Source: Schaalia canis (lineage in GTDB: Bacteria > Actinomycetota > Actinomycetes > Actinomycetales > Actinomycetaceae). From it: a stretch of 64,000 bases of DNA. Below the pieces are notes generated by a model. It had not been told where the DNA came from. It was given only the letters and a program-made list of their open reading frames with translations, and made no database searches. Positions 16,775-24,968 of this stretch are shown one piece after another. Position 1 is the first letter of the stretch, and every line of letters begins with the position of its first letter. The DNA is taken from assembly GCF_003858455.1 (NCBI RefSeq), contig NZ_RQZF01000004.1, positions 1 to 64,000 of the forward strand, read 5' to 3'. A program made the translations under genes and the position numbers.

Positions 16775-17605
16775 TTAGGAAGTAGGTAGTTTGACCTTGA
16801 TCTTGTCGGCTTTTGGCCTGAGATAGCCTTGAACATGCCTTAACTGCCACTCTGAAAGTCGGTGGATTTTAGGGCTGCGTCCCGCGTCGGTAGCTGCTAA
16901 ACCATCTTGATCTGCAACTAGATAGGAGCCGTCGTCATTTACCTTGGTAACCACCGCGACATGCCCATATGCTCCCCCACCCAGACATACAATGTCGCCG
17001 ACCTTTACCGGGTCATTTAAAGAAATCTTATCGAAGTAAGCTGGATCAGCTCGCGAGAAGAGCGTAGAAGCATCTCCTGCTCCCGTCGCCGCCACTGCTT
17101 CTTTCGGATTTAGACCATAAATATGTCCTGTGTATGCCTGCACATAATCAACACATTGATATTTGTAGCCACGGCCATATCTCGCATCACCGTTATACTC
17201 AACCGGTTTTCCCGGCGGATAGGCTCTGAGGAAGCTCTCAACAGCACTATGTCGCATGATTTCGCCGCGCACAGTTTTTTCCGCATCTCTCATCGCTCTA
17301 GCAATGCCATAACCAAGGGCGTCGAGCCAAGTCTTCGGCGCTTCATGAGAGCTCGCATCGTCCTGTTCATTCAGGTGCTTCCTTATCTTCATGGCCAGCT
17401 CGTTAAGCGCATAGACAACCGCGGTCATTTGTCCAAGTAAAACCGAAGACCATAGAAAGAGGAACTGATCGGCATCACGCCCTTGCCATGACGCATTCCG
17501 TATAAGGGCATTAATCTCGCCTTTTTCTCCATCAAGACGCTGCGCTGCTTGCTGCACTACCTGCGCAAGCCTCTCCATATCTTCAAGATTCGCTCCGTAC
17601 ATCAT
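16775..17605 (-). CDS. WXG-CHAP protein: candidate T7SS effector, peptidoglycan amidase/endopeptidase
   Basis: 276 residues from the ATG pair at 17600-17605 (GAGGTG upstream). Residues 1-90 form a WXG100-like helical hairpin with the turn W40-Q-G42 followed by RDADQF, the same turn as in the neighbouring WXG proteins. Residues ~140-265 form a CHAP domain: YQC151VDYVQAY holds the catalytic Cys, YGH215VAVVTKV the catalytic His, and VADQDG a possible third acidic residue. CHAP enzymes cleave peptidoglycan cross-links or amide bonds. There is no Sec signal, so export through the adjacent T7SS is inferred. The next two genes upstream on the same strand encode small soluble proteins that may be chaperones or immunity proteins. 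Local base composition is more A/T-rich than the ATPase gene. Confidence 0.85.
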   Translation of the reverse strand: MMYGANLEDMERLAQVVQQAAQRLDGEKGEINALIRNASWQGRDADQFLFLWSSVLLGQMTAVVYALNELAMKIRKHLNEQDDASSHEAPKTWLDALGYGIARAMRDAEKTVRGEIMRHSAVESFLRAYPPGKPVEYNGDARYGRGYKYQCVDYVQAYTGHIYGLNPKEAVAATGAGDASTLFSRADPAYFDKISLNDPVKVGDIVCLGGGAYGHVAVVTKVNDDGSYLVADQDGLAATDAGRSPKIHRLSEWQLRHVQGYLRPKADKIKVKLPTS

Positions 17606-17645
17606 GATGACACCTCGTTGTGTTTCACTTTTGTTGTGGAATAGA

Positions 17646-18380
17646 TTACGAACTCTCAGATACTGCGAACCACGAAGAAATCTCGAACCATGCCACCATC
17701 GGAGGAATCGCAACCGCGAGGCAGCCAGACTCCGTCTCTTCCAGGTCAACAAGGAAGAATCGTCCACCAACCTTTAGTCCGATAAAGAGCTCGGTATTAA
17801 CAGAGTCCTCTTCTCCTTGAACAACCTTGCTTCCTGCGTGAACAGACCAGCTCCCCCCATTGACTGCCTGCAGGAAAGTCTCATCTTCAGCGCTGACGTT
17901 CCGCAGGAGTGTTTCGAGGCGTTCGCACTCTCCCAACAGCGCTGCGGACACAAACTCTTGAGGAAGATACACCGCGCTAGGAGCACCCACCGGTTGAGCC
18001 AGCAGTCGAAGAGCGTCCGCGAAATGCATAATCATTTCGGCTCTACTAAGAGCCATAAGGCGGTACTGATTATCCCCTTGAGTCGTCACTACCGTCGATT
18101 GTTCAGATCCGTTATACCCCGAGGTGCGAGTATAGCCATCCTTGGTCGTCACGATTGTTTCGATGACTTCTTGCGAAGTTGCCATTCCATAAAGGATGAT
18201 CCTTGCAAGTTCTGTCATACCTTGATGATCAAGTAGTTTTTTGTCTCTCAGGCCCTCGAGGATGCTTTCATGAATGCCCTCAATATCACTCCCATCGTCC
18301 TCAGAAGCATACTGAATGAATGCGTTGAGCTCCTCACGGTTAAGGAATACCGTCGGAGCTTCCTCCCGATTCTCTGTCAT
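17646..18380 (-). CDS. Hypothetical protein of the effector module (244 aa)
   Basis: Not recognised. Soluble, no signal peptide, mixed alpha/beta. Acidic N-terminal half (ESILEGLRDKKLLDHQGMTELARII), a beta segment with repeated Thr (ETIVTTKDGYTRTSGYNG) and a C-terminal hydrophobic half ending VAIPPMVAWFEISSWFAVSESS. It lies 40 bases upstream of the WXG-CHAP gene and 3 bases downstream of the LpqN/DcrB-like gene. Size and place would fit an EspG-type T7SS chaperone or an immunity protein, but no diagnostic motif is visible. Confidence 0.6.
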   Translation of the reverse strand: MTENREEAPTVFLNREELNAFIQYASEDDGSDIEGIHESILEGLRDKKLLDHQGMTELARIILYGMATSQEVIETIVTTKDGYTRTSGYNGSEQSTVVTTQGDNQYRLMALSRAEMIMHFADALRLLAQPVGAPSAVYLPQEFVSAALLGECERLETLLRNVSAEDETFLQAVNGGSWSVHAGSKVVQGEEDSVNTELFIGLKVGGRFFLVDLEETESGCLAVAIPPMVAWFEISSWFAVSESS

Positions 18381-18383
18381 TTC

Positions 18384-18851
18384 TCATCGCTCCTGGCAAG
18401 AATTCGCAACATCAAAAAATACCTCGGTCATCGTGCTCAGTTCTGAGGTGGCACACGTAGCATCCAAAGTGAATGTGCTTGTCTCACCAATCAGCAGCCA
18501 TCTCAACAGGGTGACAGCCGTTCTTTCCATAATGTAAGTTCCGCACACAAGAGCACCTGAGTAGTAGTCAGATGCCCAGGGCTGCTGATCAACAACAAAG
18601 AACCCCGGAATCTCATCAACTAGAGATTGAATCGATTCTTGTAGCCATTCCTCAATATTCTGTGGGATCGAAGGAGTCGAAAGGACCACCATGTTGGCCA
18701 CGAAATCTTCTACAGCTTCGGGTCCCACATATATCGCTTCGACGATTTCCTGGGTTTTACCCTGATATTCGGAGGCATCTACCGCCGCCCAACCCTTGGG
18801 GAGTGGAACCTTTACAAGTGACTCAGTGTTATTCACGCTCGACACCAACAT
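18384..18851 (-). CDS. Small soluble protein, LpqN/DcrB-like (Mog1/PsbP fold) candidate
   Basis: 155 residues. The pattern VKVPLPKGWAAVDASEY, then FVANMVVLSTPSI, then a helix (IEEWLQESIQSLVDEI) and finally FTLDATCATSELSTM is what Mog1/PsbP-fold proteins of the LpqN and DcrB/DUF1795 groups look like. Unlike LpqN it has no signal peptide or lipobox. DUF1795 proteins (EagR) are known chaperones of T6SS effectors, so a chaperone role for one of the adjacent WXG effectors is a reasonable guess. Start is uncertain: GGAG lies too close to ATG 18851 but 7 bases before an in-frame GTG at 18843-18845. Three bases separate it from 17646-18380. Confidence 0.6.
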   Translation of the reverse strand: MLVSSVNNTESLVKVPLPKGWAAVDASEYQGKTQEIVEAIYVGPEAVEDFVANMVVLSTPSIPQNIEEWLQESIQSLVDEIPGFFVVDQQPWASDYYSGALVCGTYIMERTAVTLLRWLLIGETSTFTLDATCATSELSTMTEVFFDVANSCQER

Positions 18852-18864
18852 ACTCCATCAGTTT

Positions 18865-19950
18865 CTATCGGAAGAATCCGCCAAGAAAGTTTCCAACTTT
18901 CCCGGCAATTTTGGCTCCACCTCGGATGACGTGTGCAGCACCTGAAACGACCGGGGAGACCCGTTCGAGCACTGACACCACTGGGGCAGCTGCTTTCACA
19001 ATATTTGTCGCTGCACCACCAATCGCTTTAAGGGCTGGGGCTGCGGATTGAGTAACGAACTGCCCAGCAATGTCACCTAAAGCTCCTCCTGCGAGGTTAC
19101 CGCCGACCGCTCCGATGACACCACCAACAACTGCACCTACTGGACCTCCAATCACAAATCCAAGCGCAGCGCCACCTGCAGCTCCACCCTTCGCTCCAGC
19201 CCAGGCAGAAACAGTTTTCACACCGGAGTAGACACTCGCATGAAGGATTCTTTCTCCTTCGCTCATATTCGCATTTGAGCGGAGTTCCTGATACTTCGAG
19301 AGCCCATCAGAGGCAAAGGTTAAAGCGGTCGAAACCCTCCCAGCATATTTTCCGACTTTATTGAATCCCCTCGCGATCTTCTGAATCTGTCCCGCATGCC
19401 CTACACGATCAGCACCCTGAATGAAATCCTTTACGAATCTCTCTGGTCGGAAACCGTCTCGAATTTGCTTTATTCGACCTAGGAAAGTTGATGCAGCAAC
19501 CCCAGGCATTCCAAGTGCGAGTCCGCGAACCACCCCGTCGGCAACGTTGGCCCCAAAATTTTCAATAAGGTTACCGGACTTGCCAAGAACCTTGCTCCAT
19601 CCTCGGATCGCACCACTGTCAGACGCCTTCACGCTACGATCTTCGCTTCTCGCAACATTGCTGGCTCCAACGCTGCCACCAGATACCGCCGACGCCTGAT
19701 CCTGCTGATTTGCATTCCGTTCAAGACGATCAGCCTGTGCACGCAAGCTTGCTGCAGAAGCGCGTACTCGGGGGGCTAGAGCTGAACCCCATGCGCCACG
19801 AAACCCATCGGCATCGCGACCTTGCCACGGAGACGAGGAGAGTGCATACGTGACAGCAGGAATCACATCACCTTCTAGAACATCAGCCTTTTGGCGGAAT
19901 GTCGCCGCTAGGCGCCGAAGATCATCAACATTTGCGCCGACCGCTGTCAC
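18865..19950 (-). CDS. WXG protein with C-terminal glycine-zipper membrane domain: candidate T7SS effector
   Basis: 361 residues. Residues 1-90 form a WXG100-like hairpin with the turn PWQGRDADGF and two amphipathic helices. Residues ~95-230 are a polar/helical linker. Residues ~260-305 are a glycine-zipper region (GGAAGGAALGFVIGGPVGAVVGG and onward), a composition typical of proteins that insert into or cross membranes. The C-terminus is hydrophobic and Gly/Ala/Val-rich. No Sec signal. It resembles long WXG/LXG effectors whose C-terminus is the active part, possibly a membrane-active toxin or a channel. It is read with the two small genes that follow it on the same strand. A strong hairpin separates it from WXG100. 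Confidence 0.75.
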   Translation of the reverse strand: MTAVGANVDDLRRLAATFRQKADVLEGDVIPAVTYALSSSPWQGRDADGFRGAWGSALAPRVRASAASLRAQADRLERNANQQDQASAVSGGSVGASNVARSEDRSVKASDSGAIRGWSKVLGKSGNLIENFGANVADGVVRGLALGMPGVAASTFLGRIKQIRDGFRPERFVKDFIQGADRVGHAGQIQKIARGFNKVGKYAGRVSTALTFASDGLSKYQELRSNANMSEGERILHASVYSGVKTVSAWAGAKGGAAGGAALGFVIGGPVGAVVGGVIGAVGGNLAGGALGDIAGQFVTQSAAPALKAIGGAATNIVKAAAPVVSVLERVSPVVSGAAHVIRGGAKIAGKVGNFLGGFFR

Positions 19951-19999
19951 GAGCTCACTCTCCTACATTTTTCATTCACAGTAGCGTGTCTGCAAATAA

Positions 20000-20030
20000 G
20001 GTGTGTGGCCGGTGAACCCGGCCACACACC
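20000..20030 (-). terminator. Terminator/attenuator between WXG100 and the downstream effector genes
   Basis: Perfect 13-bp stem GGTGTGTGGCCGG (20000-20012) / CCGGCCACACACC (20018-20030), 5-base loop, 10 bases after the WXG100 stop. On the minus strand it is followed by TTATTTGC, a short U-rich tail. It would cap the WXG100 mRNA, with partial read-through into the effector module. Confidence 0.8.
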
Positions 20031-20039
20031 CCACCTTCG

Positions 20040-20315
20040 TCAGTGGCTGTTGTTGGATGTTTGCTCCTGCTCCTGAGCATTCTTGTTGGCACGCTGCTGT
20101 GCATTGCGCAGAGCCTGTGCAACGTTGCGCAGCTGAGTGCTCAGGGTAGTGTTCCAGTCATTGCGGAACTGATCAGCATCCGGGCCCTTCCACTCCGTGG
20201 TGCCAAGCTGGTTGGTGATCGTGGAGATCACTTCATCAATCGTCTGAGCCTTCTGTTCCAGCTGCCTAGCCAGTTGACGTACCTGCTCGATGTTCATCCC
20301 GTAGAACCCGGCCAT
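20040..20315 (-). CDS. WXG100 (ESAT-6-like) secreted protein
   Basis: 91 residues from ATG 20313-20315, which has GGAG six bases upstream. A longer frame to 20363 lacks such support and would give an atypical N-terminal tail. Two helices joined by the canonical W-x-G turn (TEWKGPDADQFRNDW), ending in a polar Gln/Asn/Ser-rich tail (NAQEQEQTSNNSH). Typical WXG100 length. The Y-x3-D/E export signal seen at the C-terminus of some partners is not present, so it may homodimerise or pair with another WXG protein. It is the gene directly downstream of the EccC-type ATPase but has its own promoter region with the shared operator and its own terminator, consistent with high, separate expression. Confidence 0.92.
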   Translation of the reverse strand: MAGFYGMNIEQVRQLARQLEQKAQTIDEVISTITNQLGTTEWKGPDADQFRNDWNTTLSTQLRNVAQALRNAQQRANKNAQEQEQTSNNSH

Positions 20316-20400
20316 GACCTTCTCCATTCTCTGTGTCTGTTCCCTTGGATCACGGTGATCCAAGTGTGTTTTCAGGACTCCATCGCCCTATGCCTCTAGC

Positions 20401-20457
20401 GTGCCAAAGCGATGAAATATCAACAATGGGGAGGACTACCCATGGAGAACTCCCCAT
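20401..20457 (-). promoter_or_regulatory. WXG100 promoter region with shared operator, copy 2
   Basis: ATGGGGAGGACTACCCAT (20426-20443) is a near-palindrome of the same 18-base length as copies at 8532 and 42821. A second overlapping copy-like element lies at 20442-20457 (ATGGAGAACTCCCCAT). Reading toward WXG100, CCCCATTG is followed after exactly 15 bases by TTTGGCAC (20401-20408), the same words and spacing as before the giant surface-protein gene. The element sits between the stop of the ATPase gene (20469) and WXG100. Confidence 0.6.
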
Positions 20458-20468
20458 CGAAAGCTCGT

Positions 20469-23400
20469 CTACATCAGCGGAACTTGAACCTTCCACACCT
20501 TGCCGGCTTGCGTGAAATAGCCTCGACCGGGTGTGAGTTCACGGCTGCCAATAGCGGGCACAGTCACTCCTAGGGCACTGTCACCGTCTCCCGCGCCAGG
20601 GCAGAGAATCAGGCCCGAACGCGACTGTTTGAGGGTGGCAGTCAGCTGGCTTCCTCGATTCCATCCAGCAAGATCAGCCTCAACGATCACAAGGTGCCCG
20701 TTGCTCTTGGCAAGAGACAGCAACCCAACCACCTCAGGTTCCAGCGTGTAGTCGAAGCTAAACCCGCCCAGGTCTTCAATAACCAACACCACCCCGGGGC
20801 TATTCTCAGGAGCCTCAGCCTCGAAGAGCGCCCGATGTTCTTGTAGCATCTCCGCCAAGCCAGAGGCCCCCTGCGCGGTCGCATGCCATACACTGCTGCG
20901 GCTCAACGCAGAACGTCCAGACGAGGCATGCAGGAAACGGGTCTGTGCATTACAGGTGCGCAGCGAGTGCACCATCCACGCCAATGCGTTGCTGCGGCCT
21001 GTTTGTGCACCGCCGGCCACCGACACTGTTCCCACAGGCCGGAAGGGCAGGGGGGAGAGGGATTCACCCTCCACACCGATAACGGGCATCCCCTGTACGG
21101 ATGCGGAGACTTGCGCAGCAGGAATCTCCATCGGTAGCGATCCGATAGCCTGTGGGCGCACTCGACCTTGAGAGGTCATAAACTCACCGAGCTGGGCCAT
21201 CAGTCGAGCCTGAGCAAGAGCATTGATATTGTCGCCAAGGATCGCCAATTGCATGAGATCCGGCCGCCCCACCTGCATAGCGCGTCCGGGCAGGCTAGTG
21301 GGATTCAGAACATCCTTAGGCAAGCCGAAGTTCATGTAGGCGTCTTCATCGGTCTGCCGCAGAACGACCTTGCGTTGGAAGTTCGAGGCTACCGAGGTTG
21401 GAATCGCTGCAAATCGATCCGCCGTTACGGCAACATGCACACCAACAGCTCGTCCATCCAGCAAAATCTGCTGGAACTTGTTCCATGTGGGAATATGACG
21501 GGTCACCGACTGATATTCCTCCACGAACACGCCCACCGAATCGACGAGCAGTAGGATGCGGGGCTCATCGGGTAGGCTGGCAATCCGTCGATAGTTCGTC
21601 AGGTCTGCGGCATGAACAGCCGAGTATCGAGCTGCACGCTCTTCAACGATGGACGACAGGTGGGTTAACAGGCGTGCAACACGTTCCTCGTCATCTCCGG
21701 GTACAACGTCACCCACGTGAGGCATAGCCTTGAGCATGTCTAGGCCGCCACCAGCAAAGTCCAGGCCGTAGACATCGACAGGGCCACCCTTGGGTGTGAT
21801 TGCCGCAGCAATAGCCAAGGAGCGCAGGGCCGTGGTTTTTCCTGACCCGGAGGCTCCATAGTAGGCGATATTGCCTTCCCTATCGGGGAGGAAGTATTCC
21901 GGCACCTGCGCTTGATGTTCGGGCACATCAATAACACCCAGCACCAGTTCCGTGTCGGTGCGTTGGCGAAGGTTACGGATGTTATAGGTCTGCGCAAGTT
22001 CCTCCAGCCACGGTTTACGAGGAGTGGGGATCGCAGCCTTTTCTGCGGCTGCGCGCACAGTGGTGACGACACGATCGATGTCGGTCTCCACCTCGCCACC
22101 AACCTTCGGCAGTTCCGGAAGACGCCACTTTCGAGTCTTCCCAAAGCCAAGATCTTCAACATTGACGGCCACGGCCTTAATCTCTTCCGAAGTACGCGCC
22201 CCCGGATAGGCCGACTGGAAAGTGGTGATACGCCCCGGCCCCGTCTTAGCGGCACCACGCCCGGGAGCATTCTGCGGGAAGTGGGCGGCCATCCTGTCGC
22301 CAAGCACATCTTGGGAATCGTCCGTATCAGCCATACGCAATGCCACACGCAAGTTGGTGTTCGCACGCAAATTGTCCTTAATGACGCCAGCCGGGCGCTG
22401 CGTGGCAAGGATCAGATGAAGACCAAGGGAGCGGCCTCGTTGAGCAACGTCCACCACGCCATCAACGAACTCGGGCACTTCGCTGACCAGCGCTGCGAAT
22501 TCGTCTACGACGATCACCAGAGATGGCGGGCATTCTGGATCGCCACTCTTTTCAAGAGTGACCAGGTCTTTTGCGCTCTTGCGGTTCAAGAGTTTCTCAC
22601 GGTAGTGCAATTCGGCGCGCAGTGAATCGAGTGCGCGCCGCACAAGGAATGGCGACAGGTCAGTCACGAGGCCCACGCAATGAGGAAGCTCGGTGCATCG
22701 CGCGAAGGCTGCACCGCCCTTGTAGTCAACGAAGAGGAAGGTTAGACGATCGGGGGAGACAGCCTGTGCCATGCCCAGCACCCAGGCCTGCAAGAACTCT
22801 GACTTACCTGCACCGGTCGTTCCGCCGACGAGGGCGTGCGGGCCCTGAGAGCGCAGGTCGAGAGCAACAGGGCCAGCTGAGCCCTGGCCAACGAGGGCGG
22901 CGAGGCTGACGGCTGGGCCTGGAACTATCTCGGCGCCTGGAGTGCGGTTAATGAGGGAGTGTGTTGCCTTCCAGCGTTCGATCTGAGTGTCAGGGTTGTC
23001 GGCCAAATCTTTGCCGGTGAGTTGGACATAGGAGATGGAACCGGGGAGGTCAGAGTCATCGTCAACCGGAACGCCCGCATCCACCACTGGTGAGAGCGCT
23101 CGACCAAGTCTGGCCACATCTTCTAAGCGAACACGGTCAAGCTCAAGGGGAGTGATGATGCGGGACCCTCGAACATCACCCACGAGGCTCTTCTTCTCTT
23201 CAGCGACGACGAAGCTGCGGCATGCTGCTGGCAGAGCAGCGAAGTCTGGGCTGGTCCACACCATGTGAATGCCATAGTCGGGGCCGAGCTCGGCGAGACG
23301 GTTGAGTCGTGCTTGATCGACCACCACATCGTCAACGAGGACTACAACTGCGGGGATGGGGGCTGCTGGAGCCCCCTGTTCTTTGTCGTGGTTTCCGGGG

Positions 23401-24920
23401 ATCACCGGACCGCGCGAGAACTTCTGCCCTTGTGATGATTCTGCACTCTTGCGTGCTTCAAGCACTCCTTCAAGTGCTGAGAGCAGTTCCTGACCGGAGG
23501 CAGCGTCATCAGCGAGATGAAGGGAGGATCCCAAAGGTGAATGTGGTGACGTCACATGTGGGAGCCATTCAAGCCACTGTAGGGATGCGCGACGCTGAGC
23601 TGAGGTGAAGCAGGCGAGGGTGACCTCGGCGGGAGAATACTGACAGACAAGCTGAGCTGCGACTGCGGCTTGGGCCTGATCGAGCCAGGTACGATCCCCG
23701 CACATCCCCATTGAACCTTCCCGACGAAGGTCAACGACAATCGGCACTTGGTGAATTTCGATGAATTCTTCTTGCAGTGCTCGTGCTGCTTCGAGGCACT
23801 CGGGAATACCCTGGCCTGTTGAGGCCGTCTCAAATTCAATAGCTGCCTGATCCGTTCCGATACCCACTCGCAGTTTGAGGAACTCAGGATGTTCAGGGCG
23901 GCGCATCCACAGCGAGCCGTCACGAGATAGCGCACCATTGATGACCTGTTCCACGGGAGGATGTTGGGCCATTCGTGCAGAACGCTCGTCCTTGTGGTGT
24001 TTTTCCAGATCCTCGCGCAGTAGCGCGAGTGCAGCAGCGTGAGAGGCCTTGCCCTTCTTAATAGCTTTACGTGTCTGGCTCCACTGATCGAACCAGTTAC
24101 CAATCATCAGTAGCGGGCTCAGCGCCATGAAGACAACGGAGAGCATCTGACGGGTCATCAAGTACATGACACCGCCCATAATGAGGGGGGCGATGATAGC
24201 CAGAATCGGGAAACGCCCTTTATCTGGGACATTCGGATTCTCAGGAAGCTTGAACTTCTTGACGCCTACGTGCGGGATCACCTGAGGGGGACGAATAAAA
24301 CCAATGTCGGTTGAGTCGCCAAGTCCTTCTTCTGGTTGACGTAAGTGGACGAACTTCACCTGAGTGTCACCAATGGTAATGACATCATGGGGCCCAACGA
24401 CGCTACGCTGTACACGCTGATCACCCAAAAGCACACCATTAGCTGAGTTGAGGTCGTGTACTTCTATCTGGGATCCCACCACTACACGCATGTGCTTCTT
24501 AGAAATCATGGGATCTGTGCATGTCACGGTCGCCGATTGGGCGCGTCCAACTGTTGTTGAGCCGAAGGGGAGGGAGACAACCATCCCCTTGTCGGGGCCG
24601 GAGACAATGTGCATCTCAGCGGCTTTTGCCGCACCGGTGCCGATATTCTGCTCGGCTCCGGCAATGTCCACCACCGCGCCAGAGCGCAGGCCCGATTCTG
24701 TCACGTAGGCGGTGGGAGCGAGAACAGAAAGCACTCGTCCGCTTGCTGGCTCCAGTAGTCGCAAGGTCACAGATTCCGGATCGATCGCGGGCGCTGCCCC
24801 TTCGGGTCCCGCAGTAGCCAGAGTGGCGGCAATATCACCGATAGTGGCGGTATTGTCAGTGGTTACCAGCAGGTCAATGTCGGAAGGGCCTCGCCCTCTC
24901 AGGGTCAGTTTGATCCTCAT
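20469..24920 (-). CDS. EccC/EssC-type T7SS ATPase with fused ubiquitin-like and FHA domains
   Basis: 1483 residues. T7SS motor ATPase that recognises and drives export of WXG100 substrates. Residues 1-95 have a ubiquitin-like pattern ending YVTESGLRSGAVVDIAG (YukD/EccD-like; inference). Residues ~100-190 form an FHA domain (STTVGRAQSA, ISKKHMRV, DLNSANGV). Two transmembrane helices follow around 230-270. Three FtsK/SpoIIIE ATPase modules: Walker A GGTTGAGKS near 700 with Walker B VIVVDEFAAL near 805; Walker A GASGSGKTT near 1027 with LLLVDSVGV; a degenerate third P-loop GGAQTGRSNA near 1310 with VLVIEDLGGF. FHA at the N-terminus is an EssC feature and is not found in mycobacterial EccC. It lies in the kinase/FHA gene series, 48 bases after the FHA-HTH gene. 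No EccB, EccD, EccE or mycosin gene is in the window. Confidence 0.93.
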   Translation of the reverse strand: MRIKLTLRGRGPSDIDLLVTTDNTATIGDIAATLATAGPEGAAPAIDPESVTLRLLEPASGRVLSVLAPTAYVTESGLRSGAVVDIAGAEQNIGTGAAKAAEMHIVSGPDKGMVVSLPFGSTTVGRAQSATVTCTDPMISKKHMRVVVGSQIEVHDLNSANGVLLGDQRVQRSVVGPHDVITIGDTQVKFVHLRQPEEGLGDSTDIGFIRPPQVIPHVGVKKFKLPENPNVPDKGRFPILAIIAPLIMGGVMYLMTRQMLSVVFMALSPLLMIGNWFDQWSQTRKAIKKGKASHAAALALLREDLEKHHKDERSARMAQHPPVEQVINGALSRDGSLWMRRPEHPEFLKLRVGIGTDQAAIEFETASTGQGIPECLEAARALQEEFIEIHQVPIVVDLRREGSMGMCGDRTWLDQAQAAVAAQLVCQYSPAEVTLACFTSAQRRASLQWLEWLPHVTSPHSPLGSSLHLADDAASGQELLSALEGVLEARKSAESSQGQKFSRGPVIPGNHDKEQGAPAAPIPAVVVLVDDVVVDQARLNRLAELGPDYGIHMVWTSPDFAALPAACRSFVVAEEKKSLVGDVRGSRIITPLELDRVRLEDVARLGRALSPVVDAGVPVDDDSDLPGSISYVQLTGKDLADNPDTQIERWKATHSLINRTPGAEIVPGPAVSLAALVGQGSAGPVALDLRSQGPHALVGGTTGAGKSEFLQAWVLGMAQAVSPDRLTFLFVDYKGGAAFARCTELPHCVGLVTDLSPFLVRRALDSLRAELHYREKLLNRKSAKDLVTLEKSGDPECPPSLVIVVDEFAALVSEVPEFVDGVVDVAQRGRSLGLHLILATQRPAGVIKDNLRANTNLRVALRMADTDDSQDVLGDRMAAHFPQNAPGRGAAKTGPGRITTFQSAYPGARTSEEIKAVAVNVEDLGFGKTRKWRLPELPKVGGEVETDIDRVVTTVRAAAEKAAIPTPRKPWLEELAQTYNIRNLRQRTDTELVLGVIDVPEHQAQVPEYFLPDREGNIAYYGASGSGKTTALRSLAIAAAITPKGGPVDVYGLDFAGGGLDMLKAMPHVGDVVPGDDEERVARLLTHLSSIVEERAARYSAVHAADLTNYRRIASLPDEPRILLLVDSVGVFVEEYQSVTRHIPTWNKFQQILLDGRAVGVHVAVTADRFAAIPTSVASNFQRKVVLRQTDEDAYMNFGLPKDVLNPTSLPGRAMQVGRPDLMQLAILGDNINALAQARLMAQLGEFMTSQGRVRPQAIGSLPMEIPAAQVSASVQGMPVIGVEGESLSPLPFRPVGTVSVAGGAQTGRSNALAWMVHSLRTCNAQTRFLHASSGRSALSRSSVWHATAQGASGLAEMLQEHRALFEAEAPENSPGVVLVIEDLGGFSFDYTLEPEVVGLLSLAKSNGHLVIVEADLAGWNRGSQLTATLKQSRSGLILCPGAGDGDSALGVTVPAIGSRELTPGRGYFTQAGKVWKVQVPLM

Positions 24921-24968
24921 CGATCGGTTTCCTTACTGTGTAGATGGTCTGAAGTGGTAATCGCGTCT

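Noticed and set aside
17646-18380. Identification as EspG chaperone
   Set aside because: Size and location fit, but no diagnostic motif could be seen; kept as hypothetical.
20401-20431. TGGCAC word considered as a sigma-54 promoter
   Set aside because: Actinobacteria lack sigma-54 and the TTGC(A/T) element is not at the required distance.
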